Shown in pieces: positions 25,416-38,348 of a stretch of 64,000 bases of DNA. A program made the position numbers and the translations under genes. Numbering within the stretch: the stretch's first letter is position 1; every line of letters starts with the position of its first letter. The notes beneath the pieces were generated by a model. It was given only the letters and a program-made list of their open reading frames with translations. It ran no database searches and had not been told where the DNA came from. The stretch is from assembly GCA_027405735.1 (NCBI GenBank), contig JAPEHQ010000010.1, positions 1,798,001-1,862,000 of the forward strand. Reading direction: 5' to 3'. The stretch is from Mucor racemosus (lineage: Eukaryota > Mucoromycota > Mucoromycetes > Mucorales > Mucoraceae).

Positions 25416-27624
25416 ATGAACGAACATTTAGAAAAGTGGGCTTTGATTCCATCTGACCCAGGTAATTTAATTACAAATATAAAAACACGTTTACAGTTGA
25501 ATACTAATCAAATACATATATATAAAAAAAATAAAAAAATAAAAAACTAGCTGTATTCGATGATATGATACAGCAATACGGTGTCCAAGATACCAAAGTG
25601 CAAGAATTATTCTCGATCGACTTTGAAGAATTTCAAGATCCTAGGTAAGAAAAAAAAAAAAAAAGATAAATACATTAAAGTTGATTTAATTGTACTAATT
25701 CCTTTAAAATAGCTCGGTTTATGGATTAATGTTCATTTCGCGATATGTTGAAGAAGATTTACCAGATAATTTCGATGAAATCGATCCTATAAGCGAAAAT
25801 ATTGTATTCACAGCTCAAGTAGGTATAATTTCATTGTATAATCTTCATGATCTGATATATTTTGACTAGGTCGTAACCAACGTTTGTGGTACTTTGGCCC
25901 TTTTGGCTGTCTTACTAAATGCAAATATTGACAAAGGAGAAATTTTAAGCAATTTCTTGCAATTCACTGAAGGTTTTTCACCAGTAGTAAGTTGCACTTT
26001 GTAGTTGAAAACATGTAACTAAATATTTCAATAGAATCGAGGACTTTGTTTAGGTGGTTGTAAAGAAATAAGAGATATCCACGATGCATATGCTAGAAAT
26101 GCAAATCATATCGCTGAATATGCAATGAATGAATCTTTTGACGCAATTGATGATGATAATTTCGAATATATTGATTCCGAGGATTTCCATTATATTACCT
26201 ACATCTATAAACTTGGACATGTTTGGGAGCTTGATGGACTCAAAAGTCAACCAGTAAAATTACAAGAATGTAGTCATGAAGAGTGGCTCACCACTGTAAA
26301 ACCATTTATTGAAAAACGAATGCACTCAACGTAAGTAACTCAATATTGAAAATTAAATGTTTAAATACTAACAATTCTATTTAGAGCTCAAAATGAGTTG
26401 ACATTTAGTTTAATGGCTGTTACTAAAGACTCATATCGTACTACGTTGGCCGAAAAAAATGTATATGATCATTGTATAGAATCAGCAAATGAAGCAATCA
26501 AAAAGAAATTTGCGACTAGTACAATAAAACGACGCAAAAAGAAGCTCAATGATCTTATACAAGACAAGAATATGCCACACTATGCCACAATGATCGATAT
26601 CTGGGACACGCTATGCCAAGATATGGACTTAGCACAAACCAAACTTGATGCATTTGAGAAACTAGTTATCCCATTTAAGCAACAGGTTGATTTATTAACA
26701 GCAGAAAAAGAAGCTGCTAAAGCCAGTGTTGTGCGGCAAAAGTGGGATTATTTCCCTTTCCTACAAATGGTTTTCACAAAAAGTTTTCATAATGATATAT
26801 TGTTTGATCCCTCCAAACCAATCAAGCGTAAACCAGCAAAAGTTGCTCCAAAGGAAAAACAAGTGAAACAAATAAAACCAGCAAAACCTAAACAGACAAA
26901 AAGAACCATAAAAGACAAATCAATAGGAGATCCTTCGAAACCAAAAAAGTCGAAGCCAACAAAAAAGGCAGCAGAAGAGAAATCATCGATTGATCCTCCC
27001 AGCCCAGTAACATCCGAAACAGCAAAAAAGGCACCAAAAGAGAAATCATCAATTGATCCTTCCAGCCCAGTAACATCCGAAACAGCAAAAAAGGCACCAA
27101 AAGAGAAACCAGAAGGGGCGAAGAAGTCTCGCAAAAAGAAGCGTGATGATGAATCTGTAGAAGTCAAGCCTAAGCGAGTTTACAAAAAACGAAAAGCTAC
27201 AGTTCCAGACCAGGATTCGGCCATTCATCCAATTGCAGATCCAAATCCAATTGCAGATCCAAATCCAAATCCAAATCCAAATTCAAATATGGATCCAACT
27301 ACGAATCCCAATGCAAATCAATATCAATATCCAAATCCAAATTTATATCCTAATCCAAACCATGATTCTACTCCAAATCTTGTATCGAATCCAAATTTTG
27401 ATTCAAATCCAAATCTTTATTTCAATCAAAATTTCAATCCAAATTTCAATCCAAATTTTATTCCAAATTTTATTCCGAAATCGAGTTCTTCATTGCCAAA
27501 CCTAGCACCAAGATCAGCAACTACTCACACACAAATGTCAACATATACATCTAAACCAACAACACCTCCATCACTAACAGCACCTACTCCTCCACCTACC
27601 ACATACATGGATACATCTAATTAA
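25416..27624 (+). CDS. UCH37/BAP1-type ubiquitin C-terminal hydrolase
   Basis: Cysteine protease (peptidase family C12) that removes ubiquitin; relatives act at the proteasome (UCH37) or on chromatin (BAP1). Exons: 25416-25461, 25551-25644, 25713-25818, 25870-25986, 26035-26330, 26385-27624, giving 632 aa. The start MNEHLEKWALIPSDP matches the family N-terminus. The catalytic set is intact: oxyanion Gln82, Cys88 (VCGTLA), His173 (DFHYITY), Asp188 (ELDGL). A helical part follows the UCH fold, then a ULD-like motif (RQKWDYFPFL, about residues 337-359), the family's docking segment for a DEUBAD partner. The tail is unusual: a Lys-rich segment with a tandem 21-residue duplication (420-440, 441-461), a basic KKSRKKKR cluster likely to be a nuclear signal, then an Asn/Pro-rich low-complexity stretch (about 502-580). 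The gene converges on the cyclase gene. Whether it is proteasomal or chromatin-bound cannot be decided here. Confidence 0.93.
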
Positions 27625-27651
27625 TCAAAGTCCCCAACAAATTAATCCAAA

Positions 27652-27657
27652 AATAAA
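27652..27657 (+). terminator. Poly(A) signal of the deubiquitinase gene
   Basis: AATAAA 28 bases after the stop codon ending at 27624. Confidence 0.5.
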
Positions 27658-27792
27658 ACAGCAAAGAAAATCATAACTGTACTCTTATTTATTAAAATAC
27701 CCTCACGAAAAAAAGAATGCAATAAAAATGAATTGATTTTATATTACTTAAAATATTTTTGTTGATTAATTATATTAATATCACTACCAGGG

Positions 27793-28134
27793 TTGATCTT
27801 TCCAATAATCCTAGTATTATTGATAAGTAGAGGCGTTATTAAACTGAATTTATGGTTAATCTTTTCCTTTATATTTACAAGCATTCTGTTTTCCAGATCT
27901 TGGCGAAATCAATTACTCTATTCAGGAAGCACTGTATCTACTGGTAACATCGATGTAAAAATGAAGGAAGCTAGTTTTTCGCCTGTTGCCTCGCCATTTC
28001 GTAACTCCATTAATGCAGCCAAAAAGTTGGCTGCAAGGAGACATTCAAACACAAATAACAAACTATTGCAATGGATACACATGTCTTCAAACATCTACAA
28101 AAAAAAAAAAAAAGACATTTCCAACTTACAGTAA
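27793..28134 (+). other. Possible short coding exon, unrecognised
   Basis: A frame open over this interval has a protein-like stretch (MKEASFSPVASPF, then NAAKKLAARRH). It follows a plausible splice acceptor (pyrimidines then CAG ending at 27897). No ATG precedes that acceptor in frame; the first in-frame ATG is at 27961, which would give only 57 residues, the last of them read from an A run. It may be an orphan exon, a relic, or chance. I do not recognise it. Confidence 0.2.
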
Positions 28135-28383
28135 GATTTTTTCACGCTTAAAACATCTGTTTACAGCAATCTAATTGTTACAATAGTTTTGTATACATTC
28201 TGATTTATGCCCAGGCATTTTTATTTCGCCAAAAAAGTTAATGTAAACGTTCACACATTGAATAAATTTGAACACGACTTTTTGTTAAGCAAATCAATTA
28301 ATTATTAAGAAAAATATTATGAAATAAAGCAATAAGAAATACAGTAAATGAGTAATAGCTATATACACAAGAGTAGATTACAT

Positions 28384-31300
28384 TTATGCAGTTAAATCTG
28401 CTGGAATGTTTCGAGAATATGAATTTGCTGGATCAGGGTTACAATACACATGTGCTGGAATCTTGAGATGATCAAAATCAGCTTTTGCTCGTTGTGTCCA
28501 TTCGATGCGATCTGTAGGAGTAAAAGCATATTTACCAAGCATAGCCCAATAATAAGCTTTCAAAAACCTGATTTCTTGAATGAATCGCATTTCTAAAACA
28601 CCATGCTGTAATACCATGAAACCTTCCACAGTTCTTCCAGTACTAATATAAGGTAAAGCTCGAGCCAAATATAAACAAGGCTGAGTAAACTCCCAGAATT
28701 TTACTTGTTGGAAAGCATGATTGATCCTGGATACACCAAGGATAAATCGATCGTAATTCTTTGAATCTCCAGAGGAAACAAAATCAACTTGCTCATCTTC
28801 AATCAAGCAATACATTCCCATTGTAGCAAAGACCAATCCAAAAATGGGGAAGATATTAGGAGTAACGGTTAACAGTGGCAAAATGGCTACCAAACATCGA
28901 GTGTGTTTTCGAGCATACTCGTAATTACGAGTTCTTGCATAATAACAAAGCAATGTACCATGGATAGCAATTCTATTATAATCTGCCGACTGTTTCAAAT
29001 GAGTTTCCAATAATGCTACAAATGGTTCACATTCACGAAGTCGATCCATGATGAGTGCATTACCAATATTGTAGACACCTAACCAAATCTCTGCCTCAAA
29101 ATCGCAATTGCTATGAGCAGTGTTTGCCATTTGTTTCAACAATACAAGGTCATCTGGAGAATTGTCCAGAGTACCTTCAAAAATACGCATTGTTATAACA
29201 AGGCCTACAGATCGATAAAAAGCTTGACAATCAGTAATCACGCCCAGCGTTTTGACAGCATCAATTGATTGATATAATAAATCTCTTGCATTTTTAAACT
29301 TGCCAGCAGCAAAACACAAATGCGAGCAAATTGTCAATGTATCTGCATCATTCTTTTCGTCCATATATCGAAGCGCCTTGGTGATATAAAATATACTTTG
29401 CTCTTTCTCATCATTAAGCCAGCTCAACAATGAGTTTCTTGCTAAAAACAAAGTATAATTGGGGCCAACTTCATTAAGACGTTCACATGCATTAAGACCA
29501 ACTAAACATGTATAAACAAATGCTCGACCTTTGCCTGTATAAAAGTAAATGTTGGACAGTTGTGCCATGATTTCTACTACTCGTTTTCCAATTTCTTTCT
29601 TTAGATCCTTCTTGTCAAACCTACGAAATGCTGGTAATTTACGATGTCGGTATTGAGCTAAACGATTTACCCAATACTTGAATAGGAATTCTGGTTCACT
29701 TTGAGGCCATGGTTCTCCTAAGCAATCCAATGCATGGAATAAGAAACGCTCGCCTTCTTTCAACTTTGTGCGCATGGTAAAGCACATGCCTAAACGGCGG
29801 TAAATATCGCTCTGATGGATACGACCAAATTGTGCAGCTAAATCTTGATTCTCGTCCAAAATTTTAACAATACGTTCCAAATTTCCTGTAGCTTCAGGCA
29901 ATAAGTATGATTTGATGTTTAAATCTGCTAGTGCTTCCAAATAATAAAGTTGCTTATCAAGCCAATCTGTTTGCAAGTAATGTCGAGTAACTTTACCAAG
30001 GAAATCAGTATAGTTTTCGCGAGTTAATTGACTTTCATAGTATTTGGCCAAAAGACGATGTAATAGAATTCGAGTTTCGTATGATACCATGTCGTAAATG
30101 CTTTGAGGAATTGTAATATGAGCAAATGTATAGTAATCGCCATTTGTTCCCAACAAATCGTCCACCTTTTGAATAAAATGATAAGAATCGTATTTCTCAA
30201 TCTTTTCTCTAGCATCAGCTTCATTAGCACGCTTAAAATCCGTATTGTTTTCCTTGAGGACAGATTGAACTTCTTCAATAGTAAAGAATTGATCCAAACA
30301 ACTAGCTACAGTCAAAAATTCTTGAAAGCTTCCCTCCAATCGATCAAACTGCATTTTGATAATACGTTTGTAATCAAAATTACCCAATAAATCTTCGAGA
30401 TCAAATCGATTGTTACTAGGAACCAAAACACTTTCAACAACTGTAACATGATTGAAGTCCTTCAAAACTAAAGCCATATTTCTAAACAAATATAAAAACA
30501 GAGTATAAGATTAATAAGCATACAAAAATGGTCGAGTTTTATGCAACTTACTTGACATAAAGCGGGTTTCCTGCAGTACGTTTTTGAATTACTCTGACAA
30601 TTTCAGGGCTTACACTAGTTACGCCAGCTGTTTGGAAGGTTTGAAGTATGATTTCACCAATTTCTGTTGCTCCCAAACCGTTTAAATCAATTTCCTCCGA
30701 GTATCCAGTTTCTCGGAAATCATTTATAAATGTAACATTATAATCTTTGACAGGTCGAGTTGCTAATACAAGTAAAACTCGTTGACAATGTTCATGAATA
30801 TGTTGTAATAGTCGAATTGAAGCAGAATCAGCCCCTATTAAAAATATTTAGAAAATGGCATTCAACTAAACTTTCATATAGCACTTACACTGTACATCAT
30901 CTGAAATGAAAACCAGACCTACATGTTCAGATACATGTCTAATCATACGAGTAATAATACCTGTAAGCAAAATATCTCGACCACGGCCATCTAAACGCAG
31001 AGTATATCTATTATCTGGCAAATCTGCTAATGTTGCGAAAACAACTTTGAATAATGGTAATAACCCATCCTCTTCACCACAGATACGAAGACAGCGAATA
31101 ATTAGCTCAGTTATTTCATTAGAACCTTCAGCGTGCATTTCATGTTCAAATGCAGAATTTCTTGATATATTAGAATGTGTTGACATTTGATGAACTGTAT
31201 CTGCATTTTGATTGTTATTATTATTGTTGTCTTTTATGGTTGTAGGTGATGGAAGTACAGATGATGTTGATGATGTTGCTGATGCTTCACCATTTGAATA

Positions 31301-34046
31301 AGAATGAGTAGAATCAATATGAATACCACCTGAACCATTCAAATAAGGAACCTTTCTTTTAGTATTTTGAGGTACTTGATCCGAATCAATGATGTCAAAT
31401 AATGCTAGTAATATATTCTTTACAAGATAATATTTTGAGCTCTTTTCAACTATGAATGCATGTCAGTTTATTCTAATCCTCTGAAAACATGATGGATTCT
31501 TACCTTCAGTTGATGATGACCAACAGCAAATAGTGCTACGAGATGAGATCTTTTTACTAAGAGTATGGCAAAAGAAACTTTTACCAACACCCGATGGACC
31601 AGAAATGACTAATAAATGATGATTTGGCATTTCTCCCCATTCATCTACAAATTCAGTAGCACTACCCATTTCCAATTTATAACCGATGAAATCTGAATTC
31701 TTTTCTTGACTTTGAGTTGATATACGTTTTGTTTTGACAGCAGCAAATCGTAAAATACCATAAATTGGTACAGGCTTAATTTTTCCTTTTACAAATTTCT
31801 CTCCGTAATCTTCAAAATCACAAGCCCTTCCAATTTGTTGCTTTGTTGCAAAATCGCACACAATATTCTTTTTGGAAAATGGGAATTTTAGCATACGTAC
31901 GGCTAAAATAATGGTATCACCGGCAATTGCAGGATCTCTTCTATAGGGGTTACCTTGAGGTAAGACAGAATTGAAAATAATACCAGTTGAGAGAGAGATG
32001 GCGAAATCATCCAAGAATTCCATAAAACTTTCTCGTAAATCAATAGCTGCTTTTGCTGCAAATACAGCTTCTCTTTCGTGGGATAATGGTGGAAGACCAA
32101 ATACAGCCAGCAATGTAGCACCTGAAAAACAAACAATATAAGCATGAACAATAGTGTATATATAATCTTTTTCATTGAAATGTACCTTTATCATCAACGG
32201 CAAATTGTTGTAAAATACCTAAATGTAATTTTAACATCATGTATATTAATTGTAAACTTCTATTCCTATTATACCTTCATATTTTACAAGGGTTTGGATA
32301 GTAGTAAATGTAGCTTTTTGCGCAATTTTCATTCCTTCCTGGGTAGCTACATTTAATTTCCCTAAACTAATAAACATGATGGTTACATCTCTGAATTGAG
32401 CAGGGAAATTATCGTCAGGACTATGCTGAAGTCTATACAAAGCACTGCGATTAATGTATTTAAGATAATTAGGATTGGGGTCAGATGATAACTCTAAATA
32501 AGATGTATCTCGAGTACGGGGTATCAATGGTTCAATGTTTAGTGTAGCTGCGCGAGTCATTAATCCAGGTCTATCAGCTAAATAATTTGCATATAGCGCA
32601 CCGCTTTTACTATTTGTATGATTGTGGCGTCCACCTTTCTTTGGTGTAGTAGTATCAGAACTCTTTACAACAAAAAATTGATTCCGTTTTTCGTACGACA
32701 AACTCATGGTTTGATTTTGAAAAAGCTTGTAAGCCTCTGGAGTAATACTCATTTCACCAGCCGTTGCTGCAGATAATGCGTCTTCTAAGGATTCTACTGC
32801 TGGTCCACAAATTGCATATTCCAATCGTCCTGTATAATCCAAGGTATAATCCACAAGATTTTCTGCACCATTAGGGCTAACATATGAAAATCGTTTTTGC
32901 TTTTTTGCCACTTCGTTTAATGTAGCTTTCATATCACCTAATATAACATTGGTAATTTCTCCACACGATAGAGCTATGTGTAACTCTAAATCAATCGCAT
33001 CAGGTTCTTGCTTGGTCGTTTCACTTGTATCACTTTGTCTTCGGGTTGCATAAACTCTGTTTTGTCTACTTTTACCAAATAATGCAGGTATACAATTCCA
33101 AAAATTAAATGCAGTTGAATACTCTTCTGCATAACTATGATTGAGATCTAGCACAGATGACATTTGAAGACTTTCTCGAGAAACTGAACCTTCACTGTCT
33201 GTGGATTGACCACTTGCATCAAATAGGAAAAAACGCTGATCTTTATTTTGGATTCCTCGTCGATCAATTTCTCCTGTAAGTGAGGATCTATGCTTTGATC
33301 GTTCTTCTGCTGTCAAATATACTCGATAATGTGATTGTCTCGCAAGTAATTGTAATCCACATTCCACTGCTCGGCGAACAAGTAAATTTTTTTGACGGGA
33401 TGCTTTGTCTTTTGATGTATCATCTGCGTATATATCATCTTCATCCTCAAAACTATTCGATTGAAAACTGACTAGTACAGCATCACCGAGAAACTAAATT
33501 AAAATTAGGTATTACATTTACAAATAGCTTTTAGGAAAGCCTGTCGAATTTACCTTTACTACATCACCACCGAAATGCTCGATAATTTCAATGCACTATT
33601 TTTGGCATTAGCTTGATTGACTATTGTTTATGTAATGATATCATACCTCTCCCATATAGGCACCAATCTCGAGGGCTATAGCTTCGGCACCAGAATCTCC
33701 TTTCTCGGCAGCCTTTGTGGTTAACTATTATTAATTAAATGATATGAGATGTGAACATATTGAAACGTATAACATTTTATGAAATCTTACAGCACTGAAA
33801 CCTAAAATAAAATTCAAGTTACTCAATCTGATCATGTAATCAATGTCCACATGTTGACTTACCAACAATGTCAACCATAAGAACGACTCCGAATTGAGAT
33901 TGACTATAGGGAATCTTTAGTTGCTCTTGACGAGCGTGTAAAGATCTTACATACTAGTTAATCATAAAAAAAAAATTAGGTTGAGTTTGAAGCATTGAAC
34001 AAAGGTTTAAGCATACTTTAGCAATATATGGAGCAATATTTAGCAT
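28384..34046 (-). CDS. Soluble adenylyl cyclase-like protein (ADCY10 type)
   Basis: Predicted class III cyclase converting ATP to cAMP, fused to an NTPase and a long helical tail as in animal soluble adenylyl cyclase. Minus-strand exons: 34046-34017, 33953-33863, 33801-33791, 33724-33647, 33595-33554, 33493-32275, 32218-32186, 32121-31504, 31449-30889, 30834-30552, 30481-28384. The total is 1687 aa; a TGA lies in frame just upstream of the ATG. Cyclase domain 1 has both metal-binding aspartates (Asp38 in MVDIVG, Asp88 in KFLGDAVL) and Lys84. Domain 2 starts near residue 452 and has DDKG (499-502) and Arg577. A P-loop GPSGVGKS (676-683) and a Walker-B-like FISDDVQWAD (about 888-897) follow, then about 700 residues resembling helical repeats. 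Odd points: an insertion of roughly 120 residues inside domain 1, Glu321 where the human enzyme has its bicarbonate-binding Arg, Ile573 where a catalytic Asn is expected, and an 11-nt exon. Location is cytosolic by family, with no signal peptide or membrane segment. Confidence 0.92.
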
Positions 34047-35584
34047 CGAAAGCTTGCCTCAAAAGAGTTAAATGTCAGTTTATTTTCGGTTATTTATGTA
34101 AGGTTTTATTCTCAGTGTTGTTTGTATACGAAAAAGAGATAGATACAGGATGAAATATATAAAAGTGAGGGAAAATGCGAAAGAAAAGATGTTTTAGGTT
34201 GAGCTCAGCTTTTTCCAGAAATACCAGAAAAAAAAAAAAAAAAAAAAAAAAAAAGATGGTGCCACCAAACATGTTGTAAATAGCTTTAGATGTTGCGGCC
34301 AAGTTCGAGGTGACGTGTAAATGATGCTTCTTTTCATTATGTTTTCGATCATTATTTCGCCCGATACAGTATCGAACAATATTTATTGCATATCACGCTG
34401 TTATGTTGTCTATTTTCTGCATACATACCGTATCTCGATAAACTAATGGGGGTATTCACATATCGCAAATAGCAATAGCCAATAATCTATGACATTCCAA
34501 CCAAGCAAGATCAACCATTAGATCACCAAAAATCAAACCAGTTTCATATAATCTGTTACATAAAAAAAAATGCCCAACTTACCAAAGATACAATAAACTA
34601 CTTTCATAATGCAAAAAGAAATAATATGTGTATAATTATAGAAGCACGTAGATCCCTTAAAATGATCGCTACTTTAAACGAGCCATTTAATCACGTTTAT
34701 TTGAATCCCACATTTATGTTCGACTGGCCGTTGAATGTAGATAAAGTCGAATAATAGATATGAGGATCCATAATACATATGCATCACAATTAAATTTTGA
34801 ATAATATATATATTACGTATTCTTTATTCATGATTTGTGACCAACGCTACAAATTATGGTAACGTTTCAAACTAATTTTTGGTTTATTTGATAGTAGTTA
34901 TAAAGTTGATAAACTGCCTCGGTCCCATTTACTATTGTGATTATGAATGTCATGTACCCAAACACAGTTTCATGGAAGTTTACTAGATCTTTTATCAGAG
35001 ATTAACCATATGCTTTACTATGCGCGATTGCATTCAATTATGCACAGTTGAATGTGAAGTGTTCATTCAAAATGGCGCAAGTTTGATTATTATGTAGCCA
35101 TTATTCGCAAGATACCAGTAAATAATATTTGATATTAATGCCTTTATCACGTAGTTTTGAATTTACCATTAATTGACATTTTGACTCGAAAATTGCCTTG
35201 GTCACTTCTAATCAAAGAACTGTTCTAATGAAGGCTTTTTGTTGAGGTAATCTTCACATACAGCTGTTCAAACTAACATCGAATGTTCGACGTTTTATAA
35301 AAAGCTTAAATGTAAAATACATTGTACCACAATTCTGGTTATACATAAAGAGAATGTTTACATAATTATTTCGGTAATTATCATTGCCATGTTTTGCTGG
35401 TTTTGGCTAATTTAATGCTATTTCTAATTTGAAGTGGTCTGCTGAGCTACAAACCCACCCGGTAAAAGTGCGCGTTTCCTTCCAAGGATTTAGCCAGCAA
35501 ATTAGTAAGATGCTAAAATTATAGCTCTGGATACTGTTACAGCGTAATATATATTTGAAAACTTAAGCCCGTTTGGTCAATATT
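34047..35584. other. Intergenic region upstream of the cyclase gene
   Basis: AT-rich, with a 27-base A run at 34228-34254 close to the cyclase 5' end. No gene recognised. Repeat A sequence begins at its right edge. Confidence 0.55.
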
Positions 35585-35882
35585 CAGAGGTTTTTCGAAT
35601 TTTTTCGCACAACATTGAATTGAATTACGTCAAATTTTTAAAGATGTACCTTCCCTCTATAAGCCATTGATATCGGTACGAAAATAAAAGAGTTAATACC
35701 AGAATATAAGTGCATTGCTCTAACATTGGCCAATAGTTAACTTGACATTTGTTGTAAAAATTAATTACCTGCATTGAGATGTTAATTATTTATATCTACA
35801 AAATAGTTCTACTTAACAGCTACTTTAAAGTTTTTGTTTCAGCGAAAAATGCTGATTTTTCGTCGAGATAATCAAAATAATA

Positions 35883-38348
35883 TTTTTTTTTTGTAGATTA
35901 ATATTTTATTTATTCAAATATTGTGGATGAGGGACACATCGCGGAGTGGTGGACCTCGAAAAACGGTGAAGGGGGAATGCTTATTTTATATTAATGTGAA
36001 GAAGGGAGCAATTTGTCAATATGACAAACTGCCCGAGAAGAAAAGTGTGAAATAGAAGAAAAGTTGAGAACCTCCGGGTTTTGGTTCCCATGGAGCCAGT
36101 ACAAATTCCACATCTGCCAAAAGGTGGTGGAGAGGACGGAAATATACTTGGATTTATCTTTGACAAAGTGAGGTAAGTGAAGATACCGGATGGAGCCATA
36201 TAAAATTTCTTTAGTAATTGGATAATGAGGATAGTAAATCTTTAAAATGTCTTGCCACAAGGACCATTTTACTGGACAATCTATGATAAAATGCCGTAAG
36301 GTATCCACTCCAGAGCCACAGAAAGAACATACATTGTTGGTAACAGCACCAAAAGTAACCAGATAGGATTTATGCGGGATACATTTGGACACTGCGCGGT
36401 ACAAAACGGTTCTGGCTGATGGATGCATGGCTGTGGTCCACAGAAGTTTAACCACTTTATTAGAGAACTTGGGGCCTTTACGCACACTCTCTTGCCGAGA
36501 TTTCCGGAATTCAATGGAGGAGAAGGAGGACCAGGCATCGAGTTGTGCGACTTGTTGGATGATTTGATGTTGAGTCCAATCTGTTGGTACCAGTGAAGGA
36601 GGGTTGAGAATGTGTGTCCACACGCAAGGCTTCAACTTGACCGTTTGATGTACTAAAATGTTTTCAAACAATGTTCGACATAATCGGGGGAAGGCAGTAA
36701 ATTCATGGGCCACACGTAATCGCAGGCGTTGTTGAGTGGAATCATAGATCATAAACTTATCACCGGTAAACTTGGTGTGCCGATGAAACCAATGATCCTC
36801 TGGGAGACCAGTTAGCAACTTATGGAGCGGTAATTGTAACAACGTATTTAATGGGACCATCTCAAGTACATTGAGGCCAGCGTAATCAAAGTAGTCAAAC
36901 AGCTCAAAGATGGAATGCCAAATCGATAAATCCCTGTTGAACAGTTTTGATTTACGGTATTGAGGGTCCAGAAAAGCCAGAAATGGGAATTCAGAAGAGA
37001 GAGGTAGTAATGAAAGATGGTGTATCATCAATGGAAATAGAAAGGAAGGACACTTTTGTGGATCAAAGATATAGTTTAACCATCGTTTTTGTAGGATGAG
37101 TTGTTGGATTTGTGGATCGAGCACAGCTAGACCTCCATAGTGGCGAGGGAGAAACAATATCTCCTTACGTAGTAGAGGGGCTTTCCTGTTCCATACAAAC
37201 TGGTAAATCGCTTTCTTAACATTTTCTATAAACCGTTTGGTTGGTTTCAACAATCGAAGACTATACCAAATTTTTGATAGGATTAGGCTATTCACAATTG
37301 TGACCTTACCAAGGATGGATAGTTGCCTCTGACCATAAATGTGGCATTGCTGTCTAACGGACGATAACAACATTTCCTCTGTTTGAGCTCGTTGAGCAGG
37401 TGTGTAAGCAAAATAGAGCCCTAAATAGCGAAATGCATTACCGGAACCTTGGTGATGGTATACTTGGATGTTCATATTCAGGAATTGTGTCTGCCATGCT
37501 AGTGATAGACTTCCATTTAGGGAGAAGGCCTCCGATTTGTCTTCATTGAATTTCGCATTGGAAACTGCAGCATAACGTCGCATGTGATGTTTCAAACGAG
37601 TCAAGTCTGCACTGTCCCTCATCAAAATACAAACATCATCGGCGTATGCCAAACATTTCATTGGTGGGCTCACAATTGTAGATCTAGCAGGAGGAGGTGA
37701 TAGCGCATCCTTCACCTGAAAGCCTTGATACTGGGGATCTTGTATGATTGATAGCAGGAAAGGTTCAAGGGCTATGTCAAATAGGAGTGGTGACAGTGGA
37801 TCTCCTTGTCTGATTCCTCTTTCCTGATAAACGGCCTCCGTAAAATACCCATTGACGTTCACATACATGTTATTGCCAAAGAAGAGCTGTTTAATACTTG
37901 AGACAAAACGAGCAGGGAAACCAAAACGTAGCATTACTGCACACAAATAATCCGCATGCACCCGATCATAAGCCTTTTCTTGGTCGAGGAGAAGTCCTGC
38001 ACCTGGGTGAGAATAGCACTTGGCTTGTTCCAAGACCATAGATAGAGCCATGCCATTATCACAGATAAAACGGTTTTGAAGGAATCCCGATTGATAAGGG
38101 TTGATTATCTTTCCAACTATAGGAGCCATTCTTTTCGTAATAATGCGAGTGAAGACTTTTCCATCACAGCCTAGAAGGCAGATTGGTCGCCAATTCTTTA
38201 ATAAAGTCAATAAACCCTTCTTGGGAAGCAATCGGATCCGAAGATCGTGCCATGAGGCAGGAAATATCCCATCAAGGGCATCATTATACACCTTTAGGAC
38301 CAAAACTTGGATACTACGATACCTGAAGAGGAGGGAAAGAAACGGATA
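35883..38348 (-). mobile_element. 5'-truncated LINE retrotransposon with 15-bp target duplication
   Basis: A 2466-bp insertion bounded by perfect direct repeats ATAATCAAAATAATA (35868-35882 and 38349-38363). A 10-base T run at 35883-35892 is the poly(A) tail of the minus-strand element. The paralogous empty site exists at 11816-11830. The insert begins inside the reverse transcriptase reading frame, so the 5' region, including any endonuclease, was lost at insertion. Confidence 0.9.
35991..38348 (-). pseudogene. LINE reverse transcriptase ORF, 5'-truncated
   Basis: About 785 codons open from the truncation point to the stop at 35991. Motifs in order: LPKKG and WRPI near the start, SGFLQNR, LLLDQEKAYDRV, RGIRQGDPLSPLL, then AYADDVCILM with the catalytic YADD, then NAKFNEDKSEAFS. 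A C-terminal CSFCGSG...HFIIDC zinc-knuckle (C-x2-C...H...C) is usual for LINE ORF2. There are no stops or frameshifts, so the insertion is fairly recent, but the missing N-terminus (endonuclease) makes it non-autonomous. The frame reads a few codons into flanking target DNA upstream of 38348; those codons are not part of the element. Confidence 0.9.

Noticed and set aside
26787..27167. Minus-strand 126-codon frame opposite the deubiquitinase tail
   Set aside because: Its Phe/Gly/Ser-rich repeats are simply the complement of the Lys-rich repeat of the real gene.
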